Source: Oscillospiraceae bacterium
Lineage (GTDB): Bacteria > Bacillota > Clostridia > Oscillospirales > Ruminococcaceae
Direction: 5' to 3'
DNA: 64,000 bases
Assembly: GCA_025758045.1 (NCBI GenBank)
Contig: CP107208.1
Location: 2,480,001 to 2,544,000, forward strand
In this document: positions 42,583 to 50,398 of the stretch, in pieces
Layout: each line of letters starts with the position of its first letter
How positions within the stretch are numbered: the stretch's first letter is position 1
The notes under the pieces: generated by a model
What the model saw: the letters and a program-made list of their open reading frames with translations, nothing else
What the model was told of the DNA's origin: nothing
Database searches by the model: none
Made by a program: the position numbers and the translations under genes

Positions 42583-42609
42583 TTGTGAACCCACCCCATG
42601 GAGGTGCTT

Positions 42610-44028
42610 ATGAGAATCTTATATGCAGCCAGCGAGGCTGCTCCCTTTGCCAAGTCCGGCGGCCTGGCCGACGTGGCCGGTGCACTGCCCAAGGCTCTGG
42701 TCAAGGACGGCATCGACGCCCGTGTTGTCATGCCGCTGTACGGCGACCTGAAATTCAAGGATAGCCTGACCTATATCACCAACTTCAGCGTGCCGGTTGG
42801 CTGGCGCAGCCAGTACTGCGGCCTCTTCAAGGCCGAGCGCGACGGTGTTGTCTACTACTTCATCGATAACGAGTACTATTTCAAGCGCAGCGGCCTGTAC
42901 GGCTTCTATGATGACGGCGAGCGCTTCGCCTTCTTCTCCCGTGCCATCCTCGAAATGCTGTTCTACACCGATTTCGAGCCTGACATCATCAACTGCAACG
43001 ACTGGCAGACGGCCCTGACCCCCGTTTACTTGAACCTGTACTACCGTCACCTGGATAAGTTCAGCCGTATCAAAACGGTCTTTACCATCCACAACATTGC
43101 CTACCAGGGCAAGTACGGTCTGGACATTCTCGAGGATACCTGCGGCATCGGCGCCCGCGACGCCCATGTTGTGGAATATGACGGCTGTGCCAACTTCATG
43201 AAGGGCGCGATCGAAACCGCCGACAAGGTCACCACCGTCAGCCCCACCTATGCCCAGGAGATCCTGGACCCGTGGTTCAGCCATGGTCTGGACGGCCTGC
43301 TGCGCCAGAAGCAGTATAAGCTCTGCGGCATCCTGAACGGCATCGACGTGGATGTCTTTAACCCCGCCACCGACCCCGACATCGTCAAGAACTACGATGC
43401 CGACACCTTCCAGGATGGCAAGGCCGCCTGCAAAGCTGCCCTGCAGGACAAGTTCGGCCTGCATAAGGACGGCAGCCCCGTCATGGCCATGGTCACCCGT
43501 CTGGTCGGCCACAAAGGCGTTGACCTCGTCCAGGCTATCTCCGAAGGCCTGCTGCAGCAGGGCATCGAGCTGGTCATCCTCGGCTCCGGCGAAAGCCAGT
43601 ACGAGAACTTCTTCAACGAGCTGTGCGCCCGCAATCCGGGCCGCGTGGGCGTCTACATCGGCTTCAACGCCAAACTGGCCCAGGAGATCTACTCCGGTGC
43701 TGACATCTTCCTGATGCCTTCCCGCTCCGAGCCCTGCGGTCTGGCCCAGATGGTCTCCTGCCGCTACGGTACCATCCCCGTTGTCCGCGAGACCGGCGGC
43801 CTGCGTGACTCCATCCACGATTCCGGCGACGGCTTCGGCAACGGCTTCACCTTTGCCAACTACAACGCCCACGAGCTGTATGAGGCCTGCTGGCGCGCCA
43901 AGGAAGGCTACTGGCAGAAGGACGGTTGGCCCGTGCTGGTCCACCGCGCCATGGAATGCGACTTCAGCTGGTCCAACTCCGCCAAGAGCTACGAGGGTCT
44001 GTACAACGAAGTTGTGAACCTCTGGTAA
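42610..44028 (+). CDS. glgA: Glycogen synthase (ADP-glucose type)
   Basis: GT5 glycosyltransferase of 472 residues that elongates alpha-1,4-glucan from ADP-glucose. MRILYAASEAAPFAKSGGLADVAGALPKAL carries the KxGGL sugar-nucleotide motif; the second Rossmann domain has VTRLVGHKGVDLV, and MPSRSEPCGLAQM with RETGGL near the end gives the C-terminal catalytic motif. ATG 42610 is used with GGAGGTG immediately upstream; an in-frame ATG at 42598 overlaps that ribosome site. The gene's own terminator downstream is split by the insertion sequence. Confidence 0.96.
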   Translation: MRILYAASEAAPFAKSGGLADVAGALPKALVKDGIDARVVMPLYGDLKFKDSLTYITNFSVPVGWRSQYCGLFKAERDGVVYYFIDNEYYFKRSGLYGFYDDGERFAFFSRAILEMLFYTDFEPDIINCNDWQTALTPVYLNLYYRHLDKFSRIKTVFTIHNIAYQGKYGLDILEDTCGIGARDAHVVEYDGCANFMKGAIETADKVTTVSPTYAQEILDPWFSHGLDGLLRQKQYKLCGILNGIDVDVFNPATDPDIVKNYDADTFQDGKAACKAALQDKFGLHKDGSPVMAMVTRLVGHKGVDLVQAISEGLLQQGIELVILGSGESQYENFFNELCARNPGRVGVYIGFNAKLAQEIYSGADIFLMPSRSEPCGLAQMVSCRYGTIPVVRETGGLRDSIHDSGDGFGNGFTFANYNAHELYEACWRAKEGYWQKDGWPVLVHRAMECDFSWSNSAKSYEGLYNEVVNLW

Positions 44029-44104
44029 CAATTTCATAGTTTTTAAAGCCGACAGGTTTGAAGTGACCCCCAAAAGTTAGACAATATTCTGAAGTAAAAA
44101 TTGT

Positions 44105-44863
44105 TCAAGCAGCCGAAAGGGCTTGCTGTCTGTGAATTGCAGGCGGCAAGCCCTTTAGCTTTGCCTTGATCCTGCGGTTGTTGTAGTAATCCAGATATTC
44201 GATCAGTTCCTGTTTGAAGTGTTCCATGGATTGAAATTCTTGCAGATATAACAGTTCACTTTTGAGCAGTCCGAAGAAATTTTCTATCACAGCATTGTCC
44301 AGACAGTTTCCCTTGCGGCTCATGCTCTGTCGGATCCCCTTCTCGCGAAGCATCCGCTGGTACTGCTTGTGTTGATATTGCCAACCCTGATCAGAGTGGA
44401 GAATCAGGCGTGTTCCGGCCGGGATCTTTGCAAACGCCTCGTCCATCATGGTGGTTACCATGCTGAGTACAGGATGATCCGATATGGTGTAACTGACCAG
44501 ATCGCTGCTGTGCAGATCGAGAATCGGGGACAGGTAGAGCTTCTCTCCAAACAGGCTGAACTCCGTCACATCCGTGACCCATTTCTGATTCGGCTTTTCG
44601 GCATGGAAATCCCGATTTAGCAGATTTGGTGCGATTTTGCCCACTTCTCCCTTATAAGAGCGATACTTCTTCATCCTGACACGGCAAACTAAGCCCAACT
44701 CTTTCATAAGCCGCTGGACAGTCTTGTGGTTCACAGAGAATGTACGCTTGCGAAGTTCTGCCGTGATCCGGCGATAGCCGTATCGACCCCTGTTTTCGTG
44801 GTAAATCGTTGTGATTTCTTCCTTAACAGATGCATATTTGTCTTCTTTCTGCATCTGCTTCAA
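44105..44863 (-). CDS. IS3-family transposase OrfB (DDE integrase part)
   Basis: Catalytic part of the transposase: an HTH_21-like segment (ENRGRYGYRRITAEL), then an RNase-H-fold integrase core with the acidic triad in TDVTEF, HSDQGWQY and AVIENFFG, and the usual ending NNRRIKAKLKGLPP. 252 residues from the internal ATG at 44863. The same frame continues upstream to the A6 run at 44953-44958 (LVVQKLRQKHALSILLSIAQ), so the working protein is most likely an OrfAB fusion made by a -1 frameshift. Confidence 0.9.
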   Translation of the reverse strand: MKQMQKEDKYASVKEEITTIYHENRGRYGYRRITAELRKRTFSVNHKTVQRLMKELGLVCRVRMKKYRSYKGEVGKIAPNLLNRDFHAEKPNQKWVTDVTEFSLFGEKLYLSPILDLHSSDLVSYTISDHPVLSMVTTMMDEAFAKIPAGTRLILHSDQGWQYQHKQYQRMLREKGIRQSMSRKGNCLDNAVIENFFGLLKSELLYLQEFQSMEHFKQELIEYLDYYNNRRIKAKLKGLPPAIHRQQALSAA

Positions 44864-44943
44864 ATGATAGTAGAAAGTTGCACGGGGCAGTTGAGCGATT
44901 GAGAGCAGAATACTGAGTGCGTGTTTTTGCCTTAGCTTCTGAA

Positions 44944-45297
44944 CTACCAGCGTTTTTTGTGCTGGTGTCGCTCGTCTTCCAAAACCAAGGCTTGCAAATT
45001 TTTTAGGTAATCGTTCTCCGCACGCAGTCGCTGCACTTCGGCCAGCAGATCTTCTTCTACCTGCTTCGGCAGCTGCTTTGGCGGACGACCCTTACTGCTG
45101 CGGCCACGCCGTTCGACGGCAAAGCCTTCCGGCCCTTCCTCCAGATAGATTCGCTCCCATGATTTGATTCGATCTCTGCTGTTTACCTCAAATCTACGAC
45201 AGGTTTCGCTGTAACTTAATTTCTCTTCCTGCATGGTTTCAATCACCAGTTTTTTGAATTCCGGCGTATATCGTTTGTTTGGTACTCCTTTTGGCAT
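44944..45297 (-). CDS. IS3-family OrfA (helix-turn-helix part)
   Basis: DNA-binding part of the transposase, 117 residues from ATG 45297. The helix-turn-helix region spans RYTPEFKKLVIETMQEEKLSYSETCRRFEV, and a leucine-zipper-like coil near the end (EDLLAEVQRLRAENDYLKNLQALVLE) matches IS150-group OrfA. AAAAAA at 44953-44958 (plus-strand T6), just before the stop codon, is the probable frameshift site into OrfB. Confidence 0.88.
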   Translation of the reverse strand: MPKGVPNKRYTPEFKKLVIETMQEEKLSYSETCRRFEVNSRDRIKSWERIYLEEGPEGFAVERRGRSSKGRPPKQLPKQVEEDLLAEVQRLRAENDYLKNLQALVLEDERHQHKKRW

Positions 45298-45399
45298 AGA
45301 AAAACACCCCACTTGTTAGATAGTATACCATACTGTCTAACAAATGGGGTGCAGTTCAGTTTGCCTGTCGGCTTTTTTATGTTATATGTATCGGCAAAT

Positions 45400-45443
45400 T
45401 GTAGGGGCCGATGCCCGCATAGGCCCGCAAACCCGCCCCTGCA
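45400..45443. repeat. Palindromic repeat, TGTAGGGGC type
   Basis: TGTAGGGGC and GCCCCTGCA pair across nine positions, enclosing CCCGCATAGG-CCCGCAAACC. Looks like a dispersed palindromic intergenic element; no function seen. Confidence 0.45.
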
Positions 45444-45535
45444 TAGAACTTTTCCCCGCTTTCTTGCAATTATCACAAATATGGTGTAAGGTAATGTAGG
45501 TTATGATAAAACAACGTCGAAAGAAGGGGAGTACC

Positions 45536-46336
45536 ATGCACAAACTCGCTGCCGGTGCAGCGGCAGCGTCCTGCCTGCTTTTGTGCAGCTGCGCCGCAAC
45601 CGTCACCCTCCCCGTAGTCGACCTTGCCACCTCAGAGACCGCCGCTACGCAGGAATACTCCTCCATGGGCCTGGTCCTGCCGCAGACAGATACTTCGATT
45701 CCAGTTTGGCTTGCCTACGCCGCCTTGCAGGCTACGCCGGAAAATGCCTTTTTCCTACCCGACACCGTGCAGCTGAACGTAGAAAACATCCTGCAAAACC
45801 CGGAGCTCCCCAACGGATGTGAGATTACCTCTGCTGCCATCGTGCTGAACTACTTAGGCTTCGACATCGACAAAGTCACCCTGGCCGAAAACTGCCTGCC
45901 CATGCACATCCCGTACTGGGAGGCCGACCCAGATGTCGAATTCATGGGCAGCCCTGCCGATGAGCTTTCTTTCTACTGCCTGCCCGGCGCCATCACCACT
46001 GCTGTCAACACCTATCTGGATGAACAAGGCAGCACTTACAGCGCGCTGGACATTACCGGCGCCGAGCCCGCCCGGCTGGAGATGTACCTGGCCCAGGGCA
46101 CGCCGGTGCTGGTGTGGGCCACCCGCGCATTTACAGAACCACTTTATAATTACACCTTTACACTGGCCGATGGCAGCTGGCCTTACTCCAACTCTCATTG
46201 TCTGGTGCTTACCGGCTACGACGAGGACAACTATTACTTTGCCGACCCCATGCAGGAGATCACCGAGATCGACCGCGATACCTTCGCCCTGCGGTACGAG
46301 GAACTGGGCTGCCACGCCGTCGTTATCACCCAATAA
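45536..46336 (+). CDS. C39-like cysteine peptidase lipoprotein
   Basis: Predicted surface lipoprotein of 266 residues. The signal peptide ends with LLCSC (lipid-bearing Cys19). The mature part resembles the Peptidase_C39_2 family: catalytic Cys95 in LPNGCEITSAA, then His in YSNSHCLVLTGYD (~226) and Asp in YYFADPMQE. The family includes cell-surface papain-like enzymes of uncertain substrate, often paired with cell-wall functions. AAGGGGAG precedes the ATG. It is followed by a convergent terminator shared with thiE. No partner gene was identified. Confidence 0.8.
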   Translation: MHKLAAGAAAASCLLLCSCAATVTLPVVDLATSETAATQEYSSMGLVLPQTDTSIPVWLAYAALQATPENAFFLPDTVQLNVENILQNPELPNGCEITSAAIVLNYLGFDIDKVTLAENCLPMHIPYWEADPDVEFMGSPADELSFYCLPGAITTAVNTYLDEQGSTYSALDITGAEPARLEMYLAQGTPVLVWATRAFTEPLYNYTFTLADGSWPYSNSHCLVLTGYDEDNYYFADPMQEITEIDRDTFALRYEELGCHAVVITQ

Positions 46337-46349
46337 AGTGTCCGCATAA

Positions 46350-46405
46350 AATAACAGCTGATCGTCTGCCTGCACAAGGCAAATGACCAGCTGTTTTATT
46401 TTATT
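46350..46405. terminator. Bidirectional terminator between the C39 lipoprotein and thiE
   Basis: AAAATAACAGCTG and CAGCTGTTTTATTTT form the stem, with a further GA/TC pair and a long loop; T-rich on both strands. Confidence 0.7.
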
Positions 46406-46433
46406 GCGATGGCAAAGTCTTCCAATTATAAAA

Positions 46434-47069
46434 TTATAACTGTCCGCTCAACTCATACAACCGGCGGCTGGCAGCTTCGGGGTCTTGGGCAGCAAAAATG
46501 GCGCTTACCACCGCCACGCCTGCAAGACCGCGGCCCTGCAGCTGTAAAATGTTGCTTTCCTCAATGCCGCCTATGGCCACCACCGGAATGTTCACCGCCG
46601 CCGTCACGGCACGCATCGTCTCGGCCGTCACCGGGTGGGCATCTAGCTTGGTGCCCGTCACAAAGGCCGCACCGCAGCCCAGGTAATCGGCACCGTCCGC
46701 CTGGGCTGCCAAAGCTTCGGCGGCATTGTGGGCCGAAACACCCAAAATTTTATCCGGGCCCAACAGTGCGCGGGCTCGACGGGCGGCCATATCGCTCTGG
46801 CCCACATGCACGCCGTCGGCACTGGCGGCCAGGGCCACCTCCACATTGTCATCCACCACAAAGGGCACATGCCGCGTGTGGCATAATTTGGCCAGGGCGC
46901 GGGCTTCTTCCAGCAGAGCGGCAGGGGAAAGCTCCTTCTCCCGCAGCTGTACAAAGGTCGCGCCGCCATCCAGCGCGGCGGCCACCGTATCCAGCAGGGT
47001 GCGCCCCCGCAGGCGGCGGCTGTCGGTTACGGCGTACAAACGCAGTTGCTGCGGCAAAACTTTCATCAT
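46434..47069 (-). CDS. thiE: Thiamine phosphate synthase
   Basis: Joins HMP-pyrophosphate and hydroxyethylthiazole phosphate to thiamine phosphate. TIM-barrel protein of 211 residues: LYAVTDS, FVQLREKE, FVVDDNVEVALAASADGVHVGQSD, GVSAHN, DYLGCGAAFVTGTK and VVAIGGI are all family positions. ATG 47069 follows AGGGGGAATCC. It is divergent from the riboswitch-controlled thiW-thiM pair and shows no riboswitch of its own in the ~60 bases available. Confidence 0.95.
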   Translation of the reverse strand: MMKVLPQQLRLYAVTDSRRLRGRTLLDTVAAALDGGATFVQLREKELSPAALLEEARALAKLCHTRHVPFVVDDNVEVALAASADGVHVGQSDMAARRARALLGPDKILGVSAHNAAEALAAQADGADYLGCGAAFVTGTKLDAHPVTAETMRAVTAAVNIPVVAIGGIEESNILQLQGRGLAGVAVVSAIFAAQDPEAASRRLYELSGQL

Positions 47070-47130
47070 GGATTCCCCCTGTGTTCAATGTATTTTCACT
47101 ATACGCCGCGCCGGACCAAAAAGCAAGCCC

Positions 47131-47159
47131 TTGACAAACTTTTTGCAAAGGTGTATCAT
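47131..47159 (+). promoter_or_regulatory. Predicted promoter of the thiW-thiM transcript
   Basis: TTGACA, 17 bases, TATCAT, about 10 bases ahead of the riboswitch. Confidence 0.75.
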
Positions 47160-47169
47160 GCAAGACAAA

Positions 47170-47256
47170 GAACAGGGGAGCCGGACACCCGGCTGAGAGG
47201 AAATTGTATTTCGACCCTTTGACCTGATGTGGATCATGCCACCGTAGGAAGGACTT
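47170..47256 (+). promoter_or_regulatory. TPP riboswitch aptamer
   Basis: Conserved thi-box elements are in order: CAGGGGAGCC, GGCTGAGAGG, GACCCTTTGACCTGATGTGG, ATCATGCCACCGTAGGAAGG. Binding of thiamine pyrophosphate should favour the terminator that follows and so lower thiW-thiM expression. Confidence 0.95.
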
Positions 47257-47273
47257 TACCAAACGTCTTTTTT

Positions 47274-47309
47274 GCAGGGCTGCCCATCGGTACCCTGCTT
47301 TTATTTTTG
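47274..47309 (+). terminator. Riboswitch-controlled terminator
   Basis: GCAGGG and CCCTGC, with inner TGCC/GGTA, followed by TTTTATTTTTG; sits directly after the TPP aptamer. Confidence 0.8.
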
Positions 47310-47319
47310 CTTTTGGGAA

Positions 47320-47470
47320 AGGAAGGATCTGACCGTTCCAGAAACGCGGGTCGAGGGGGAGCGCCCTGGGCCGTGAGCAGCGTCAGCGATGGGAAGCCGT
47401 GTTCCGGCGTGAGAGGAAGCCAGCAAGCTTCGACCGAACGATAAGCCCTTTTTGTAAGGGGCTTATTGTG
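47320..47470 (+). ncRNA. Candidate second structured leader RNA ahead of thiW
   Basis: About 150 bases of G-rich sequence between the TPP terminator and a second terminator. GGTCGAG at 47349-47355 can pair with TTCGACC at 47429-47435; GACC at 47331 and the hairpin GAAGC-CAGCAA-GCTTC (47415-47431) compete for the same strands, a switch-like arrangement. ATAAGCCCTT/AAGGGGCTTAT forms a stem at 47441-47466. No known riboswitch consensus was matched, and no good open reading frame with a ribosome site was seen. Confidence 0.4.
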
Positions 47471-47475
47471 CCCGT

Positions 47476-47519
47476 GCGGGCGGCTGGCGTATTTCTGGCG
47501 GCAGTCCTTCCGCTTTTTT
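47476..47519 (+). terminator. Second terminator in the thiW leader
   Basis: GCGG/CCGC and inner GGCTG/CAGTC form an interrupted stem followed by T6, 33 bases before the thiW start. Confidence 0.55.
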
Positions 47520-47552
47520 CGTTATGGTACAAAGGAAAAAAGGAGCTCCAAA

Positions 47553-48068
47553 ATGAAATCCAACACCAAAAAACTTGCCTTGGCTGGCGTACTGTGCGCC
47601 GTGGCCGTTGTCGGCAGCATGTTCTCGTTCCCCGTATTCGGCAGCAAATGCGCGCCGGTGCAGCACATGGTCAATGTGCTGTGTGCCGTGCTGCTTGGTC
47701 CCTGGTACGGCGTGGCCGTGGCCTTTGTGGCAAGCCTGCTGCGCAACCTGCTGGGTCTGGGCAGCCTGATGGCTTTCCCTGGCAGCATGTGCGGCGCATT
47801 GTTGTGCGGCATCGTCTACCATAAAACCAAGAACCTGCTGGCCACGCTTTGCGGTGAAGTTTTCGGCACCGGCATCATCGGCGGCCTGCTGGCCTGGCCT
47901 GTGGCTGTGTTCCTGATGGGCAAAGCCGCCGGTGACATTGCTTTCTACGCCTACATCGTCCCATTCCTCGTCTCCACCGTCGGTGGTTCCATCATCGCCG
48001 GCGTGGTGCTGATCGCGCTGGAAAAGAACAGCACCCTCAAAAAAATGCAGGTAAGCCTTGCCCGCTGA
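47553..48068 (+). CDS. thiW: ThiW, thiazole-specific ECF transporter S component
   Basis: Integral membrane protein of 171 residues with five to six helices that captures hydroxyethylthiazole for import by an energy-coupling-factor transporter. The opening KLALAGVLCAVAVVGSMFSFPVFGSKCAPVQHMVNVLCAVLLGPWYG is typical of ThiW. AAAGGAGCTCC precedes the ATG. It is followed after 13 bases by thiM, which phosphorylates the imported thiazole, and is under the TPP riboswitch. The shared ECF ATPase/T subunits are not in the window. Confidence 0.93.
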   Translation: MKSNTKKLALAGVLCAVAVVGSMFSFPVFGSKCAPVQHMVNVLCAVLLGPWYGVAVAFVASLLRNLLGLGSLMAFPGSMCGALLCGIVYHKTKNLLATLCGEVFGTGIIGGLLAWPVAVFLMGKAAGDIAFYAYIVPFLVSTVGGSIIAGVVLIALEKNSTLKKMQVSLAR

Positions 48069-48081
48069 AACAGGTGAACCC

Positions 48082-48837
48082 ATGACCCGATCCGAAGCCC
48101 TTGCAGCCATCCGCGCCCGCAAGCCGCTGCTGCACTGCATCTCCAACCTGGTCACCGCCAACGATTGCGCCAACCTGGCCCTGGCCGTCGGTGCCAGCCC
48201 CATCATGGCTCAGGCCCCCCAGGAGATGGCCGACATCGCCGTGCTGGCCAGTGCCGTAGTGCTGAACACCGGCACCCCCGACGAAGCCAAATTCACTGCT
48301 GCCCGGCTGGCCGGTGCCGCCGCCAACCGCTGCGGTATCCCGGTAGTGCTGGACCCAGTCGGTGTAGGGGCCAGCCCCTGGCGGCTGGAGAATATCCGCC
48401 AGCTTTTGCAGGAAGTTCACCCCGCCATCCTGCGGGCCAACTACGGCGAGGCCGCCGCTCTATTGGGCCTTTCTGCTGCTGAGCACGGCGTGGACAGCCT
48501 GACCGTCCCCATCGATGCCGCCGCCTGCGCCCAAGCGCTGGCGCAAAAGCTGGGCACAGTCGTGGTGCTCTCCGGGGCCGAGGATCTCGTCACCGACGGC
48601 ACCGCCCTGCACACCGTCTCCGGCGGCAGCGACCTGATGCGCCGTGTCACCGGTGCGGGCTGCATGCTAACGGTACTCTGCGGTGCTTTTGCCGCTGTGC
48701 AGCCGCAAGCCCCCTTACAGGCCGCCGTACAGGCCGCCGAATTTTGGAAAGCCTGTGCTGCCGCCGCAGAACCCCAGGCCCACGGCCCGGCCAGTTTCCG
48801 GGTCGCCCTGCTGGATGCTGCCGCACAAATCGTATAA
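48082..48837 (+). CDS. thiM: Hydroxyethylthiazole kinase
   Basis: Phosphorylates 4-methyl-5-(2-hydroxyethyl)thiazole for thiamine salvage. Ribokinase-like protein of 251 residues: LHCISNLVTANDCANLALAVGASPIMA (substrate pocket), VLDPVGVGAS, ILRANYGEAAAL, and RVTGAGCMLT with the catalytic Cys near residue 194. ATG 48082 follows CAGGTG. Paired with thiW and with thiE nearby, giving a compact salvage route to thiamine phosphate. Confidence 0.95.
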   Translation: MTRSEALAAIRARKPLLHCISNLVTANDCANLALAVGASPIMAQAPQEMADIAVLASAVVLNTGTPDEAKFTAARLAGAAANRCGIPVVLDPVGVGASPWRLENIRQLLQEVHPAILRANYGEAAALLGLSAAEHGVDSLTVPIDAAACAQALAQKLGTVVVLSGAEDLVTDGTALHTVSGGSDLMRRVTGAGCMLTVLCGAFAAVQPQAPLQAAVQAAEFWKACAAAAEPQAHGPASFRVALLDAAAQIV

Positions 48838-48870
48838 CTTTATTTTGCAAGTCATTGTAAATCACAAAAA

Positions 48871-48912
48871 AGAGGAAGCCGAACCACACCGTCCGGCTTC
48901 CTCTTCTTATTT
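48871..48912. terminator. Terminator between thiM and udk
   Basis: AGAGGAAGCCG and CGGCTTCCTCT form a perfect stem; T-rich on the right and A-rich on the left, so it can serve both convergent genes. Confidence 0.85.
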
Positions 48913-48941
48913 TGCAAAGGATGTAAATGATTTCGTCAGAA

Positions 48942-49577
48942 TCACTGGCAGCTTTCTCCCTCTGCCCGCAGGTGGTTGTCTACCCATTTGATAAGCAGCT
49001 CCAGCGCCACTGTGTTCTGGCCGCCCTCGGGCACAATCAGGTCCGCCTTGCGCTTGCTGGGCTCCACAAACTGCTCGTGCATCGGCTTTACGGTGGTCAA
49101 GTACTGGGTCACCACGCTGTCCAATGTGCGGCCGCACTCCTTAACGTCGCGCACGATGCGGCGCAAAATACGCACGTCGGCATCGGTATCCACAAACACC
49201 TTCATATCCATCAGATCGCACAGCTCAGGGGAGTCAAAGATCAAGATACCTTCCACGATGATGACCGGCGCGGGGCGCACCAGCACAGTCTCGTTGCTGC
49301 GGTTGTGGATGGTGTAGTCATACACGGGCACCTGCACCGGGTGGCCGGCGCGCAGTTCGCGCAGGTGGGCCACCATCAGCGGGGTGTCGAAGCTGTCCGG
49401 GTGGTCGTAGTTCAGCTTGCAGCGTTCCTCGTAGGGCAGTTCGTCATGGCGCTTGTAGTAGCTGTCATGGTTGATGACGCTGACCTCGTCTATGCCGAAG
49501 TGGTCGCGCAGGCGTTCGGTCAGGGTCGTTTTGCCGCTGCCGGTACCACCGGCGATACCAATGATAATGGTGTTCAT
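48942..49577 (-). CDS. udk: Uridine kinase
   Basis: Phosphorylates uridine and cytidine to their monophosphates. P-loop kinase of 211 residues with GGTGSGKT at 10-17, NHDSYYKRHDELPYEER (substrate Asp/Tyr/Arg), NYDHPDSFD, IIVEGILIF and RILRRIVRD. ATG 49577 is supported by GAGG close by and AAAGGAG a little further up; the preceding in-frame residues belong to the end of the next gene. It lies 16 bases after the dCMP deaminase gene, forming a pyrimidine-salvage pair. Confidence 0.94.
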   Translation of the reverse strand: MNTIIIGIAGGTGSGKTTLTERLRDHFGIDEVSVINHDSYYKRHDELPYEERCKLNYDHPDSFDTPLMVAHLRELRAGHPVQVPVYDYTIHNRSNETVLVRPAPVIIVEGILIFDSPELCDLMDMKVFVDTDADVRILRRIVRDVKECGRTLDSVVTQYLTTVKPMHEQFVEPSKRKADLIVPEGGQNTVALELLIKWVDNHLRAEGESCQ

Positions 49578-49593
49578 ATCCTCTTTGCTCCTT

Positions 49594-50073
49594 TTATACT
49601 TCCAGCTCGATCTTGCGGCCCGTCGGCTCATAGGCCCGGTATTTTACGCCGGTCATATTGAACATGCGGCGGCTGGCGATGCTGGCATGGGTATCATGGT
49701 ATTTGTCCGAAAGGTAGATCAGTTCCTTGATACCGCTCTGGATGATGGCCTTGGCGCATTCGTTGCAGGGGAACAGCGTCACGTACATCCGCGCCCCTTT
49801 CAGGTCGTGGTTGGGGCTGTTCAGGATGGCGTTCAGCTCGGAGTGGCAGACGTACATATACTTGGTCTCCAGGTCCTCGCCCTCGCGCTCCCAGGGCATG
49901 TCGTCATCGTTGCAGCCGATGGGCATGCCGTTGTAGCCCAAGGACAGGATCTTGTTCTCCGGACTGACGATGCAGGCGCCGACCTGGCTGTTGTTATCCT
50001 TCGAGCGCATGGCCGAAAGCATGGCAATGCCCATAAAGTATTCGTCCCAGCTGATATAATCCTCTCGTTTCAC
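49594..50073 (-). CDS. dCMP deaminase
   Basis: Deaminates dCMP to dUMP, the thymidylate precursor. Zinc cytidine-deaminase-fold protein of 159 residues: CHSELNAI gives zinc His77 and catalytic Glu79; PCNEC gives zinc Cys103 and Cys106. Opening KREDYISWDEYFMGIA and the end KYRAYEPTGRKIEL are typical of the ComEB-type enzyme. The start is GTG 50073, ten bases after AAAGGA; other in-frame codons upstream have no ribosome site. It has its own promoter and is followed by udk. Confidence 0.93.
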   Translation of the reverse strand: MKREDYISWDEYFMGIAMLSAMRSKDNNSQVGACIVSPENKILSLGYNGMPIGCNDDDMPWEREGEDLETKYMYVCHSELNAILNSPNHDLKGARMYVTLFPCNECAKAIIQSGIKELIYLSDKYHDTHASIASRRMFNMTGVKYRAYEPTGRKIELEV

Positions 50074-50110
50074 AGTGTTCACGTCCTTTTGTATGGATTT
50101 CTTTACAAAT

Positions 50111-50139
50111 ATTATACTGTGATGCTTGGCACCGCGCAA
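50111..50139 (-). promoter_or_regulatory. Predicted promoter of dCMP deaminase-udk
   Basis: Minus strand TTGCGC, 17 bases, TATAAT. The -35 box abuts the spoIIID stop codon. Confidence 0.65.
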
Positions 50140-50140
50140 G

Positions 50141-50386
50141 TTATTTGTGCAAATATTTCAGGCGGGTGGCCTCGCCGCCCCGCAGGTGGCGCTCAGCCTT
50201 GTTTTTCTGCACCACGGCCTGCACCTCGGCCCAAAGGCCGGGGCTTGTGCGGCGCAGGCGGGCCTGGTCTTTCCAGATGGTGCTTTTGCTTACGCCAAAC
50301 ACCACCGCAGCCGCCCGCACCGTGGCGCCGGTACCGGCAATGTAACGCCCCACCGCTATGGCGCGTTCTTCTGGGTCACCTTTCAT
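50141..50386 (-). CDS. spoIIID: Sporulation regulator SpoIIID
   Basis: Small DNA-binding protein of 81 residues that, in spore formers, adjusts mother-cell gene expression. The helix-turn-helix TVRAAAVVFGVSKSTIWKDQARL and the strongly conserved ending RHLRGGEATRLKYLHK identify the family. ATG 50386 follows GGGAGGG; a longer in-frame start would read through that site and a hairpin. It stands upstream of dCMP deaminase, with which it shares no obvious role. Presence suggests sporulation ancestry or ability, together with the Spo0A-like gene at 24675. Confidence 0.9.
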   Translation of the reverse strand: MKGDPEERAIAVGRYIAGTGATVRAAAVVFGVSKSTIWKDQARLRRTSPGLWAEVQAVVQKNKAERHLRGGEATRLKYLHK

Positions 50387-50398
50387 AGCTTGCCCTCC

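Larger units (their letters stand above)
44059..45358 (-). mobile_element. IS3-family insertion sequence (IS150-like), 1,300 bp
   Basis: Ends are imperfect inverted repeats: TGAAGTGACCCCCAAAAG at the left and TGAACTGCACCCCATTTG (reverse complement of the right end), both continuing into GTTAGACA. GTT flanks it on both sides as a three-base target duplication. It carries two minus-strand frames, orfA and orfB, joined by an A6 slippery run. Base composition is clearly more AT-rich than the neighbouring genes. Appears intact. Confidence 0.92.
44048..45378 (+). terminator. glgA terminator interrupted by the insertion sequence
   Basis: Left arm GCCGACAGG at 44048-44056 and right arm CCTGTCGGC plus T6 at 45364-45378 are perfectly complementary. 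Removing the 1,300-base element and one GTT duplicate restores GCCGACAGG-TTTG-CCTGTCGGC followed by T6, a standard terminator. Confidence 0.85.

Noticed and set aside
44059..45358. A prophage or larger genomic island around the insertion sequence
   Set aside because: Only the 1,300-base IS3-type element is present; both flanks rejoin to one terminator and neighbouring genes are ordinary chromosomal ones.
47320..47470. Cobalamin, guanidine, ZTP, glycine or T-box leader for the second thiW element
   Set aside because: The conserved core words of these classes, as remembered, are absent from the segment.
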